Assembly: GCA_905250125.1 (NCBI GenBank)
Contig: CAJNOL010000036.1
Coordinates: 120,929 to 184,928, forward strand
DNA from: Rotaria sordida
Taxonomy: Eukaryota > Rotifera > Eurotatoria > Philodinida > Philodinidae
Length of the DNA stretch: 64,000 nucleotides
Direction of reading: 5' to 3'
In this document: positions 10,604 through 22,600 of the stretch, piece after piece
Numbering within the stretch: position 1 is the stretch's first letter
Layout: each line of letters starts with the position of its first letter
Made by a program: the position numbers and the translations under genes
Notes under the pieces: generated by a model
Database searches by the model: none
What the model was told of the DNA's origin: nothing
The model's input: the letters and a program-made list of their open reading frames with translations, nothing else

Positions 10604-13600
10604 TATAATATTGTTTTATTTTTTTAATCTTATTCTTCCTTCATTGTTTATATACGAAATTTTTTCTTATTCATATAGTCGATTAGAATAAATTGCATGT
10701 AATCTATTGAATAACTATTGCTTATAGAACGATAATTGTAGTTGACTTCATTGTTGGACATACTAGAAGAAGAAGAAGAAACACAAGATAATAATGACTA
10801 CAACAACATAAATAATAATACTGAATACTGATTCATGCGTAAAACTCAAAGTCATTTTCTATGTTTTCTTTGTTCATGCGATTGGTACCACAAATAGATC
10901 TAAAGGCAGTCGTGTTCTTTATTCGTTCTCTTCCTCGTTCTTTTTTTTTTTATTTGACTAGTTCCTTTACATAAAGCTCTGGCATGCAAGAAAACGAGCG
11001 AATACTAATAGTGCTTTTGTCTGTCTTGTGTCGTGTTCTGTTTCCAGTGACCTTCACCAAATATCGAGATAATTGCAAAGCAATCTTCTCTCTTTCATTT
11101 TTTTCTCTTGTCTTTACTTGTTTGTTACTCATAAGATGTTTCTCTTGTCATTCCATTTATTGTTCTATCCATCAATATTCTAATGCATAAAAAACATATA
11201 AAATTTCTTTTGTCTACTTCCCTGATAGATCGAAGTTAATCGTAAACATTCAGTCTTTATAATAAGTATACGTTAATAATCGGTCTCTTATCGAAAGGAA
11301 AAAAACAAATAACGACATTTTATCATCTCGAAGATGTTACTCCACAATAGATACTCCTCAATCAATCTTGTACTATTATATGTGTCACTTTTTCATACGC
11401 CTCAAGGCTTCTTTAAATAGACAAAAAAAAAAAAGAAAGAACAAAGGATAAAGAAAAAGCAAGTAGCAGATGCCTACTAGTTGAAGAGTACTATTTCTCA
11501 ATCAATACTACTTATGATTTACTTTTTTCTCTGTATATATATGGTGCAATAATGATGACGTGACATACTAGCCATATATGTATGTACATGAAGGAGGAGA
11601 AGAATAAGAAAGCAGGAAAAAAAAAGATTACATTGCAACATTTAACAATGAATACAATACTGAATGAAAAAAAAGAAGAATATGTAAAGAAAGAAACCAC
11701 ATTTTTTATGTAGAAGCTCTCATAAATATTAGTAATTAACTCTATCACTAAAATATTTATAACTTACGTTCGTATAATAGAAGACCTGTTTAGAATAACA
11801 GTTAAAAAATGGTAATACAGAACATTAAATATTCGTTGAAATATTAATTATCTTGAAAATATAATATGAAATATGATATAACATCCAAGTATTCATATTG
11901 AAAGATGTTAAATTTTGTGAATTTTTATACAAACATGAATATGTATCTTAATATTTCTCTACCTCATTCTTGTTCTCTTCTCCTTTTTATTCAGCTAATC
12001 AGCATTCTGTTTTTTTTTTCTAACACCTAATTCCTTTCTAGGTAGAATATAACATATCCTTCATCATTCACATTCTGACAAATAAGCATACAAACATAAG
12101 GAACTCTCACGAAAGTCAGTTATAACATAAATGTGTAAGAAAAGAGAACGTAACCGCAACAAAAATTTATTGTACCCGAAAAAGAAAATAGAACAACAAA
12201 AAAAGAAAAGAAAAAAGAAGATCAATATTTAAGTGTTATCGTATGATGAATGATACCCATAGAAAGTAACCGTAATGAAATTCAATCTCAAATTATTTGG
12301 TCTTTCATATTTCGTTTTAATTATATGGATGAATAAAAAAACAACATATCATTTAATTTCATTGCATGAGTGATGATTCTTTGCCTTCTGGAGTCGCTGC
12401 TCATCTCCGACAACTTATCTTAGTAACATAACATTGAAGATTAAGAAGAATGAGACATGTCAGGAAAGCAAATAATAATAAAAAAAAAGAAGAAATATTT
12501 TATCTTTTACAACATGGAAAACCACCTTTCTATCTTTTCTCTTTTCTTTGGAGAGAATTAATGGATGCCTTCTGCTTCTTCAATTTCTACTTGCCTGAAA
12601 CTTTATTATGCAATAGTCATCATTGCAATTATCATGTGGATACAACAGTTAACATGATTCTTGTTGTCTGTGTGAATGCAATCGTTATTATATACTAATC
12701 GTTTTGATCAACTTGTGTACACATACATATATATATATATATATAAATATATATGTAGTATTGATGGGCACGCTCACCACTATCTTTACACTAGTGCATC
12801 AATATGAAGTATCAAAAAAGAAGAAATAAATGATGTACAAATATTGAGCAAGAAGACGGCAAATGAAGTTGTATGTATATAAGTGCATGAAGAAAAGTGT
12901 CAAGTAGGCCGAACAAGGACAAGTGTTCACTTATTTTCTTTGCATACATTTTACTTGTTCATAAATACAATTCTGTATAGATTACATCACAAAAAAAAGA
13001 AGAAAGTTGACACTTATACGATCTTATAATTATATTGATCATTATTATCATCATGAGAAGTCTCATTTTTTTTTCTTCACATCGATAGACACATAGTAAA
13101 AACTAAAACATTCTTAAATGTTAAGACACTTTTTTATTATATGTACATTAAAACACGCAAGATCTTATCGTTAATAAAAATAAAAATAAAATCGTTTTTT
13201 TGACACCTATATTAACTATTACGATTGTATAAAAATCTATTGCGTGACCAATATCATATTGCACATGTCTCTGTAGGTGATCATTTGAACACAGTTGTCT
13301 AGATGATTGAGTGAGTGACAATAAGTTAGTGAATAAACAAACTTACACATTATGTGAAGAAGGATCGTTATATCAAGTGAATAATTTCTAAACGTCAATA
13401 TAATTTAGATGATTGATTGCATGAAATCTATTACATAAGAATAAAACGAAAATATTTGAGACTATAACCTATGAAATCAAAGTTAATAAACAAAAAAAAA
13501 AGAAAAACTATCTCCTTGAGAAAATACAATGCTTTTAATATTTATCAGTTCTTTACTTAAGACTGTGTAATTATGCTAATTCAAAAAGAATTTCATATTC

Positions 13601-15685
13601 TAATATTTCTAGAAGAATTCAAATGATTAATCATACCATCTATAGAACTAGAAATGTATCACTTTAAATTGTAGTAATGCAAATTTAACGAACATCACTC
13701 CTGTAATATGTCGTAATCTGATAGATATCACTCCATCATCGAGACGTTTAAAATATTGATTGATTTTTTTTGTCACTTATTAGAAATATTCTTTTATATA
13801 AGAGATTATCATAATCCATTGCTTGTAAGACATAAATATGACTTGATGCAACTAAATTTTTTTTATCGTTATGAATTTCTATCTATTGGTTTTATTAGAT
13901 CATTCCAACGTATTGATATATATATATATATAGTTATGTGTTTGTGTGTGTTGATTTCCACATCATTCATTATCCTTCAAAACAGGGGTATCAATCAATG
14001 AGAAACAGATCAATGAAATGGCCATGATAGTGGCAGTGGCTAGAATGACAGCTGTTGGTATCTCTCAGCTAAAATACGTCATCAAACATATCAAGTTGGT
14101 AATATTTCTTTTGGCAAAGAACGAACATTTATCTTGTCAATTCTCGAAGTCAAAAAAAGGAAATTACGATGCTATAGAATAGAATCTTATCTTTGTAAAA
14201 CGACTGAGTTAAAATTAAGTATTGACAGATAAAAGGAAAATATATTTGTCAATCTTTATCATAAATATAATTATCTGGTAGAATTAAGATTAATAATCAC
14301 AAAAAAAAAAGTAAATAATCTTATAAATTTTTTTTTTCTATTTAATTCTATCTCTTATATTAAAGAAATATGATCAACATTAGTTCTCATTTTCTTCCCA
14401 TGAAATTTTTTTTTTGCAATCGAATACTTAAGCAAACATTGCAATCACGAATAATTTACATTTTTACCTTCTTTCAATATATTGTATCCAAATTATTCTA
14501 CTGCTGTTAGTATTATTCTTCTGTTTTGCATAACAATCAATGAAACAATCATATCATGCATTTATTTATCATCGTTATTATCCAATATCAATTGACATTT
14601 ATCCTATATTGGATAGTATCATTCTGTCTTACTAATGAAAAGAAGATCAAAACAATCGTTATAGTTTGTTGTTATGACAGATATAGTCTAATAGACCTTG
14701 GAAGTATAACAACAGAAGATAAATAGATTTATCTAAAATGCATATGAGAACAATTGATGATCAAATAAAAAGATTATACTATTCAAAACTTATATTATCA
14801 CTAAGTAGTATTAAAAAATGTTTATCAAATAGATCAATTTCTTCAATATCATTGTCATACAATGAAAATGCTTTCAATTTAACAATTAAACTCTATTATA
14901 GATTAAAGAAATAATAAACACTTTAGTCTATTCTTTTCAAAATTGTCGTTTTTCTTATTGTGTTTTACACATTGAACTGATTTTATTATTCACATAGAAT
15001 GAAGTTTGTATGAGAGATGTGAAATTTTACTCAAAAATGTTCTGTATAAAAAAAAACGTAACATTGATTAATCTCGAGACTATCTGATCAGTATTATGAG
15101 TCAAATATAGTACATCAGCAAACATTACTTGTGTGTCATTGGTAATCAAGTCAAGGATCTTCACGCCATATCTCTAATAGACTACTGTACTGTTAATGCT
15201 TATTGATCAAGTCGACTGCTTATCAAGCATAATTTTCTCTAATGCATTGTAAAAAACAAGAAAGAGATTACAAAAACCGAAACTTAGGGCTTAGTATCTG
15301 TCATCATGTGAATAAATACAATTAAAAGCACTAAGATATACATCGTACATCAAAAAGAAATATCATAGAACTAGACCTTGCATATAATACAGCAAAAAGA
15401 AAGATGAGTTGTTGTAATCTTTATCAATATTGTTAATAAAATTCAAACAATCTTAGATAACATTCTTTCGAATATAACAAATATAAAAAATAATTTTTAT
15501 TTATGATTTCACTAGTACAAAAAGAAAAGCATAATATTCTATTGAAATAAATGCTTTGCTTCAATCAATATGTTGTAGAGTATTTTTTAAAGCAAACTTT
15601 TATTGATGTTCTTATTTCTAACTACAATATATACATATATATACACACATATCGTTTTTTTACTGAACAAAAAAAAATGTTCAAA
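10604..15685. other. 5-kb gene-poor AT-rich region
   Basis: Both strands were read for domain-like translations. Only short, low-complexity ORFs occur (for example 10950-11132, 11512-11748, 12450-12698, 13756-14001), and none has a recognisable family, splice context or codon pattern like the real genes. Simple (TA)n runs lie at about 12726-12744 and 13917-13931. No tRNA was recognised. Confidence 0.5.
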
Positions 15686-15889
15686 TCATTTCTTTTGACA
15701 ATTGCTGCAGCTACTTTCGCCTGGTTTATGATCGGATATACCAGAGCTGCATTTGTTGCTTTGTTGTCCCGTATTTGAACGAGATTGATCTTCAGCATAT
15801 GTATGAGATTGTGGTTGCGTTGCTGGATTATCTGTCACATTTTTCATTGTACCACCTTCGGATTCACGATTGGCACCTGTGCTTGACAT
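15686..15889 (-). CDS. possible small hydrophilic protein
   Basis: An ORF of 67 residues starts at 15889 in a plausible context (AAACAATG). It is rich in Ser, Gln, Asn and Thr and ends CSNCQKK. The frame extends upstream to 15988 with a hydrophobic stretch (MQWFHIYSFILYLFQV), which could be a signal peptide if the earlier ATG is used. Local GC content is higher than in the flanks, which is the main reason for listing it. No domain is recognised and no splice partner was found. It may be a chance ORF. Confidence 0.3.
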   Translation of the reverse strand: MSSTGANRESEGGTMKNVTDNPATQPQSHTYAEDQSRSNTGQQSNKCSSGISDHKPGESSCSNCQKK

Positions 15890-15989
15890 TGTTTGTTTGT
15901 CTTGTTTGATTTGTTCGTTTGTAATGACTTGAAACAAATATAAAATGAAAGAATATATGTGAAACCACTGCATTTTTATAGGTCTCATT

Positions 15990-17592
15990 TAAAGAAACAT
16001 CGTAAAAAAAGAATTTTGCGTGTTTCTTTTTTAACGAAGAAAAGTCAATCAGTACAATATTTCGATACTTGTTCTGTTCTTTCTAAAATTATTGCATGTT
16101 GAAGTCACGTGTATTCTTAAAATAAAAAATAACTATTCAAAATGTACTGATCGTACATTTTTACAATTGTGTATAGATTTAATAGTAAATGACGAATAAA
16201 AAAATTTATGACACGTGATATATATCAAACAGTACACAAAGTTGAAAGAGGACGAAGTTTTATACTCAAAGATTTTTTTTGATTTGATATCTGATAATAA
16301 TACGAATCATCTATCATTCAAAATTATTTAATAGTATGATATCTTGATGTTATTTGAGTCAAACCGCAGATGCGAACACTATTCAACGAGTTGATGGATT
16401 CAAAACAACACATTGAACTTTTTTGAAAATAATGTGTTTATATGAAATTAGGAATTGTATTTCTTATGAAAATAAAATTTATATTTTAAACTTTTCGAAA
16501 TCACAAATGAGTGTTGTGTTAGGCTCTTTCTTAATAAAAACTTATTTTCACGTTACAGTCAATATGTGACGTAAAAAGTATTTGAAAGAATTGAATTGTG
16601 TTTTAACAAGTTTTAAAAATAAATGAGAATTATAATGATATTCTTCACACTTTCTACTTTAGAATTTTATCTTCTAAATTTTCAAATAACTATAAATAAA
16701 TATTTGTAGTTCTGTCAATGTTGATTTGAAGTCTTGAACAAATATTAAAAATTTTTTATTTCGAATTCTTTTTTTCTTAACTATATTTTTTTCGAATTTT
16801 TGCAATTCCATAGAGACTTTTTAATCAATTACCAAAAAGTCGCCTTTGTTAGATTAGATCAGAGCTTAAAAAAAGACTCTCTCTATTCTGGCATAATCAG
16901 AAAAAAGATTCTGAGAAGAAGGATTCAGCATCTCATTAATCTTTTCTAGAAGGAACTCATATCACCATTCATAACACTCAAATTTTCTAGACAACAGATG
17001 ATAATAGTCGAGTATTCTCAGAGGGCAACTTAATCTTTTCTAATCACACTCTTCATACTAATCAAGTACATAAACTTGTATGAAGCATCCTTGATTTATG
17101 CATTAAGTAGGCCTTTTTATTTGTTACTTTGGGAGTATTATGACACTGAAAAACTGCTCGCGATACATAAGAAACTTTTTTTTGGTATCAATAAAAATAA
17201 ATAGTTTCTTGAGGATTATAAAACATCAACATGTATCTTATCATTTACCATTAATCATATTTTATATCTATTTCTTTCTTATATATTATTGAATTTATAC
17301 TTGATTGTGTTCTTATTTCGTAAGATGTATTTGTCTATTGGAACATTGTTTATTATGTTATTTCTGATAACATATCAAGTTCAATTGAGCACTCTTCTAA
17401 AAAGCTTTAATAATCTGTTTATGAATACTTATCAAGAAGCTTGTGCTTATTTTTTAACAGTAATCGATCCATTAATGATTACAAATGCAGATACATTAAT
17501 ATTGAAATATTGAGGTCAACAAACATCTATGAATACTAATCTACAATCAATCATAATCTTAAAACTATTTCACATACTATCTTTGCAATCTA
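15990..17592. other. AT-rich intergenic DNA left of the mariner element
   Basis: No supported gene. An ORF at 17289-17513 encodes a hydrophobic 74-residue peptide without family resemblance. The DNA otherwise holds only A/T tracts. Confidence 0.45.
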
Positions 17593-18897
17593 ATGGGTTC
17601 CGCAGAATAAATAGCCCTCTCAGTATTTTGACTACAACTTTCTATGCATTCATCCTATCGAACTAATTTATTTTTAAAAGATGTCTTATGAAATGCTCTA
17701 CAAAATCATGTAGTTTATTTATTGTAAATAATCACCATTATTTTTCGATAAACGATACAATCGATTAGTCCAACTAGTGCAACTTTCCAATGCCACTTCC
17801 TATCTTATTTTTTAACACCATGTTTTAATTTATCAATTAAGGTTTTTTTTTTATTTAATTTTATCCCAATTTATTTGTTGAACTAATCCATTCTATATAC
17901 AATAATCCAAAGGATTGATAGCAGGACTATTTGGAGGCCAATGATCTTGATCGATAAAATTTGGAAAGTTGTTCTTACACCATTCGTGTGATAAATGATG
18001 TATATGTAACTTTGCACTGTCCTGTTAGTAAGTCCAGTTGCTTCCAAAGAATTTATCTCCATATTTTTTTAGCCACTGGCACGACTTCCTTGATGTAACG
18101 TTCATGATCTAAAGTTTCTTCATCAAATATAATCAGTGGTGTTGCAGCTTTGGAACATACTCCTAACCAAACCATTACTTTCTTTGGAAAACTTTGTTCT
18201 CGTTTAATACCACTTTTCGTGTCAGCTTCAACACGGTTAATTCCCTATATTCTATCATTTGGACCATTACATATTTCATCTAAATCAAACATTTTTGCAT
18301 CCGAAAAGAAAAAGAATTTTCAATTTTTCTTCTTTTCGAAAATTACATCTTATCCAATTTCCAAACCTAATTTTTTTGTCCTTGTGAATGTCAATAAGTA
18401 ACGGCTCAATTCGCTTCTTATAGGGTCGAAGTTTCAGATCATCTTTAAGTATTCATCGGACTGATCGTTCAGAAATATCCAATTTGTTTGCTAATATTCG
18501 GGATGATATTCTTTCTTTGACGTTTTAGCCGATTTTTTCACCTTTTGCATCATTTCTTTGGTACGAACGACACAAGGACAACTGGTAGGACTTGATAAAT
18601 TAACTGAACCAGTCTCCCAGATCATTTTGCACTATCGCTTAATCGTTCTATGACCAATAGCACCATTCAAATGATGAAATATCATCATAGAAGTATCACG
18701 ATATTTGTACTTGGAAAGTACAACTTTTTGTGAGTCTTAACTTTTCATGTCTGTATCTAGAGAAAAAAAAATGAGTTATAGGATGTTGTAGAGAATTTCA
18801 CGAGGCATCTTTAAAAAAAAACTAGCTCTATAGGATGATGAACGCTTAGAAAGTTATGGTCAAAATCTGAGAGAGCCATTTATTCTGTCGCACCCAT
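17593..18897 (-). mobile_element. degenerate mariner/Tc1-superfamily element, 1305 bp
   Basis: Both ends carry the same inverted terminal sequence: left ATGGGTTCCGCAGAATAAAT, and the reverse complement of the right end ATGGGTGCGACAGAATAAAT. The match continues inward for about 110-120 bp on each side, including the CTCTCAG and AACTTTCTA blocks. The element is flanked by TA on both sides (17591-17592 and 18898-18899), the expected target duplication. A broken transposase gene fills the interior on the minus strand. Long, unequal inverted repeats (roughly 80% alike by eye) point to an old insertion. Confidence 0.88.
17875..18710 (-). pseudogene. mariner transposase pseudogene, DD37D-like
   Basis: Read from 18710 downward. 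It starts with a helix-turn-helix-like stretch (GAIGHRTIKR, then WETGSVN), followed by a second DNA-binding segment containing LDISERSVR. The catalytic domain holds FSDAKMFDLD (first Asp), QQDSAKLH (second Asp) and WPPNSPAINPLDY (third Asp). Counting from the second to the third Asp gives 37 intervening residues, the maT/DD37D spacing. At least one extra A in an AAAAAAA run near 18070 shifts the frame. TAA replaces an expected CAA just before the second Asp, and other in-frame stops occur upstream. It is therefore inactive. Confidence 0.82.
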
Positions 18898-18904
18898 TAT
18901 TTAT

Positions 18905-19425
18905 GTCTTTTTATAAATGAGTCAAATAATCGAAATTTTTCATCTAATGAATTGAGTAGACTTAAATCATATTTACGCAAAATTCGTATTGTTCGAAAAT
19001 CTTTAAATAATATCGGATTTTTCATTGAATAATGGAATGTTTCAAATACAATTTGATATTAGTAATTTATCAATTAAATTTCTTCGTTTTTTAATTCAAT
19101 CAAAGCAATTAAATATTACAGCATTAAGCGAATTTTATCGTTTCAATATCTACAAAATTATTCAATGAAACAGAACAAACACTGTTCCAGTGCTTATTAT
19201 TGGACGAAAATCATCACATGAGGTTTTTTTTATTAAACAATATTTTGAGAAATTACTTGATGGCAAAGCTCTAGAAGGAACAAGACTTTTATATGCGGAG
19301 AATGCAGTAGATGAATAAGGAGCATTAAATAGTCTTGGAACATAGTTCCTTGATGCTCATGTAGCTCAAGCATTTTTCGATGATGAAACACGATTACATC
19401 GAGATCTTCTAATGAATGAAGTTAG
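18905..19425 (+). pseudogene. unidentified broken coding remnant
   Basis: Three stretches read as good protein but are separated by stops and frame changes: NELSRLKSYLRKIRIVRKSL, then VPVLIIGRKSSHEVFFIKQY and LDGKALEGTRLLYAENAVDE, then DAHVAQAFFDDETRLHRDLL. The last ends at a GTTAGT that could be an old donor. The composition looks like a former cellular exon and not a transposon. The family was not recognised. It lies immediately beside the mariner insertion. Confidence 0.4.
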
Positions 19426-19650
19426 TATATATATAAACATTATTTGAATAAGAACAAAACTATAATATTTTTAATTATTTTATTGAACTGTTTAGATACT
19501 AGAAATAATTGAAAACGAAAAAGACAACCTTACAATGTCTGCTTGTAAAAAAAAAGAACACTGCAGAAGAATGAACATATGTTCATATACACACAAAAAA
19601 AATCAGAAAGATATAAAGAAAAAGAGTCAATTAATTATTATTCGAATAAA

Positions 19651-22600
19651 TTAGATAATGTTACAATTAGGTCGAGCATTAAGTCGACGTGTACCATCCA
19701 TTTCCACACCTGTTTTCTTATCTACACACCAGCAATATCGTTCGCTTTGATCACATTGCACAGATGCATATAAACCATTAGCATCACATACCTATTGATA
19801 TCGAAAAAAAGAAAATTAATATTTATATTAAATTTTAACAATAGTCGTAATCTTTAATTTTGTTTTTGATAAAAGAATAACTTAAATCTACTTTTACGCA
19901 TACGCAAAATATTTTGAATAAATTAATAACATTTTCTTTTTATTATTTTTCAAATAAATATACTTACAGGAATAAGAATATGATCATCAATAACCTTGGC
20001 ATTGCGAACTTGTTCGAGATGTGTTAAACATAATGATGAAGATATTCCATAAGGAAATGAAGTACCATTAGCTTGTTCAATAATTGCTCGATGTAATAAA
20101 AATCGTTCTATTTTAATGAAAGAGAAAAAAAAACAGAATATTTTAATTTTATTTAACAGTATTTCTAAATACCTGGATGAAGTTGTTGATAAACACCAAC
20201 ACATCGAAGTTGATCACGATTTTGAATTGATACTGTTGGTCCAATTAATTTACCATTTTCATCAACACATGAACAATAACGACCATCACATTGAATAGGA
20301 GCATAATTTCCATTTAATAAACATAATAAATGATGACCAATCATACGAAGACTTGATACTTGATATAATTCGACAGCACAACCTATAATTATCAAAAGAA
20401 AAAAAATATTATTTTTATTTCTTAGATCAAAATAAAAAAACACATATATACCGCAATTAACATTTTCTTCTGGTTTTGATTCAAATCCATTAATACGAAT
20501 ACCAGTAGGTGTAACACACCAACATTTCATTTGTGATATATCACATTGACGAGCATAAAATGATCCATCTGATGAACATTTTGGTCCAGATGCATTATAA
20601 AATTTTGCTTCATTCATTAATTCCCAACATGCTTGACTATTAAAGAAAAAACAACAAGATCTTTTATCTTAAATTTTTTTTGAAATTTACCGTGAAGCAC
20701 TATTTGGATCAGGTAAACATGAACATGTTTCACATCCATCAGAATTTAAATAGGATCCATATTCACATTGACAATTAGATGATATTGATACACATGGAGC
20801 ACTACCACGAAATTTACACTGACATGTTTGACATCCATCAGCATCAGTTACATAGCCTAATATTCAAAAATACAAAAAAAAAAAAAAACTTGTTTTCTAT
20901 TTTATGTTAATTTTCTTTATCTATTCACCAAGATGACATGGAGGACATGAAACAGGAGTTGAACAATTAACTTCCGTTGTATTTATTGTTGGTAATAAAC
21001 AATCACATGTTGGACAATCATCTTCATCTTTAACTGAACCATATTTACATGATCCAAATGTACAATTAAGTACAGGACATTCTTGACTATTAGGTCGAAT
21101 ACATACACATGTATCACAATTATATTCATCTTTAACTGTACCAAAATAGCATGGCTCACAATTTAATTGTGGACAACGTTCACCTAATGGTGGATATGGA
21201 CGATTTTGACATTGGCAAATAGGACACTAGAAAAAAAAATGAAAAAAAATTATGTGTCTAAAAATCATTTTATATAAAGATATATACTCCATAAGGATCG
21301 GTATAATGCCCATATAGACATTCTTGACAAGTTAATGTTGGACAGATAATGTTTGATTTATTTGCTTGAATGCAATTACATGTTGGACATCCATGAATAT
21401 CAAATTTGCGAGCAAAAGTACAATAATCAAATGGACAATCTTTTAGAACTGGACAATCAGCAGATACGGTAGTTGTTGATGTAGTTGTTTCAGTAGTAGT
21501 TAATTCGATTATAGTTTCAACTATAGTAGTACTTCTTTCATAATCTGTATTGACTAACATAGTAGAATCTTCGACATGAAGAGATGTCATAGATTTATTT
21601 AAAATTTCTTTTTCAGTAGTTGAACTAACAGATACGGTTGCAGGATTAACTACAGTGGTAGTATGCATATTGACATCAGTCGATTCATTCTTTTCCAATA
21701 ATCGAGTAGAAAAACTTTGTGTAGTTTCTGGATTATTCGGTAAAACTTCTGTTGTTATTTCAGTCATAACCGCTTTATGAAATACAAACACTGGAACTTC
21801 TCTATCAACTGTTCCATTTGCAACAGGTTCTAAAACGATATCAGTCTCATGAATATATAATATCCTTCGTTTATAGTTTAAAAAAAAAGATTTCAATCTC
21901 GAAACATGATTTAGCTATCTCTCAAAAAAAAAGATCAATTTTTGTCAAAAATATAAAAATTGAGATAAATATATGGGAAGATAGTCCGAGATCTAACCTT
22001 TCATAAAAGATATGTTTTTTTCTGATTTGACACTTCATTTTGTCCAAAAATTTCCATCATTTTATTTGAAAGAGCATGTCAAAATGCAAGGCATGACAGA
22101 GTCCTTGTTTTGAATTAGGTTTTGCTACTATTATATAAAAGACCACTTTTATAATTAAAGTGCCGTTTTTTGAGACATTGAACTTTTCTTTCCTTAGAAA
22201 GTAAGAATTTAAAAAAACACATGTTCTATCATGCCCTTTCAAACAACGGAAAACTAAGTATATAGAACGAAGGCTCACAGAGGATTTTAGGTTGCCAAAT
22301 ATCTCCTAAAAACGTCATGATATAAGTCTGAAAATTTTATCATAGCTTTTCTACTATAGTGCCAACATTTTCTGAAGATTTTATGCGATTTGAATTACTA
22401 TTTGTTTCTATCGAAAGCATCTATAATATTTTTCAATGAATGATACAATTAAAGTCTCTTTGATGTAACTTTTGAATTCCTATGGAAAAAAGTTTATAAA
22501 GAAGAACGCTTAAAAAAAACCCGTTCTGAAGATTTTTTTTTGCGTTTCTTGCGTGAAAAAGTGCGTTCTGATAGTCTTAGAATACGATGATCAAAGAAAA

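Noticed and set aside
10984..11190. Overlapping ORFs on both strands (10950-11132 minus, 10984-11190 plus)
   Set aside because: They mirror each other, are of low complexity, and have no splice context or domain.
15551..15778. Plus-strand ORF with a C-terminal hydrophobic stretch
   Set aside because: It overlaps the hydrophilic minus-strand ORF and is largely built of A/T-rich repeats; neither has external support, and the minus-strand frame looks more protein-like.
17289..17513. 74-residue hydrophobic ORF left of the mariner element
   Set aside because: No recognisable family, no partner exon, and composition expected by chance in AT-rich DNA.
20116..20298. Plus-strand ORF opposite the thyroglobulin exons
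   Set aside because: Antisense shadow of exon 11 of the minus-strand gene.
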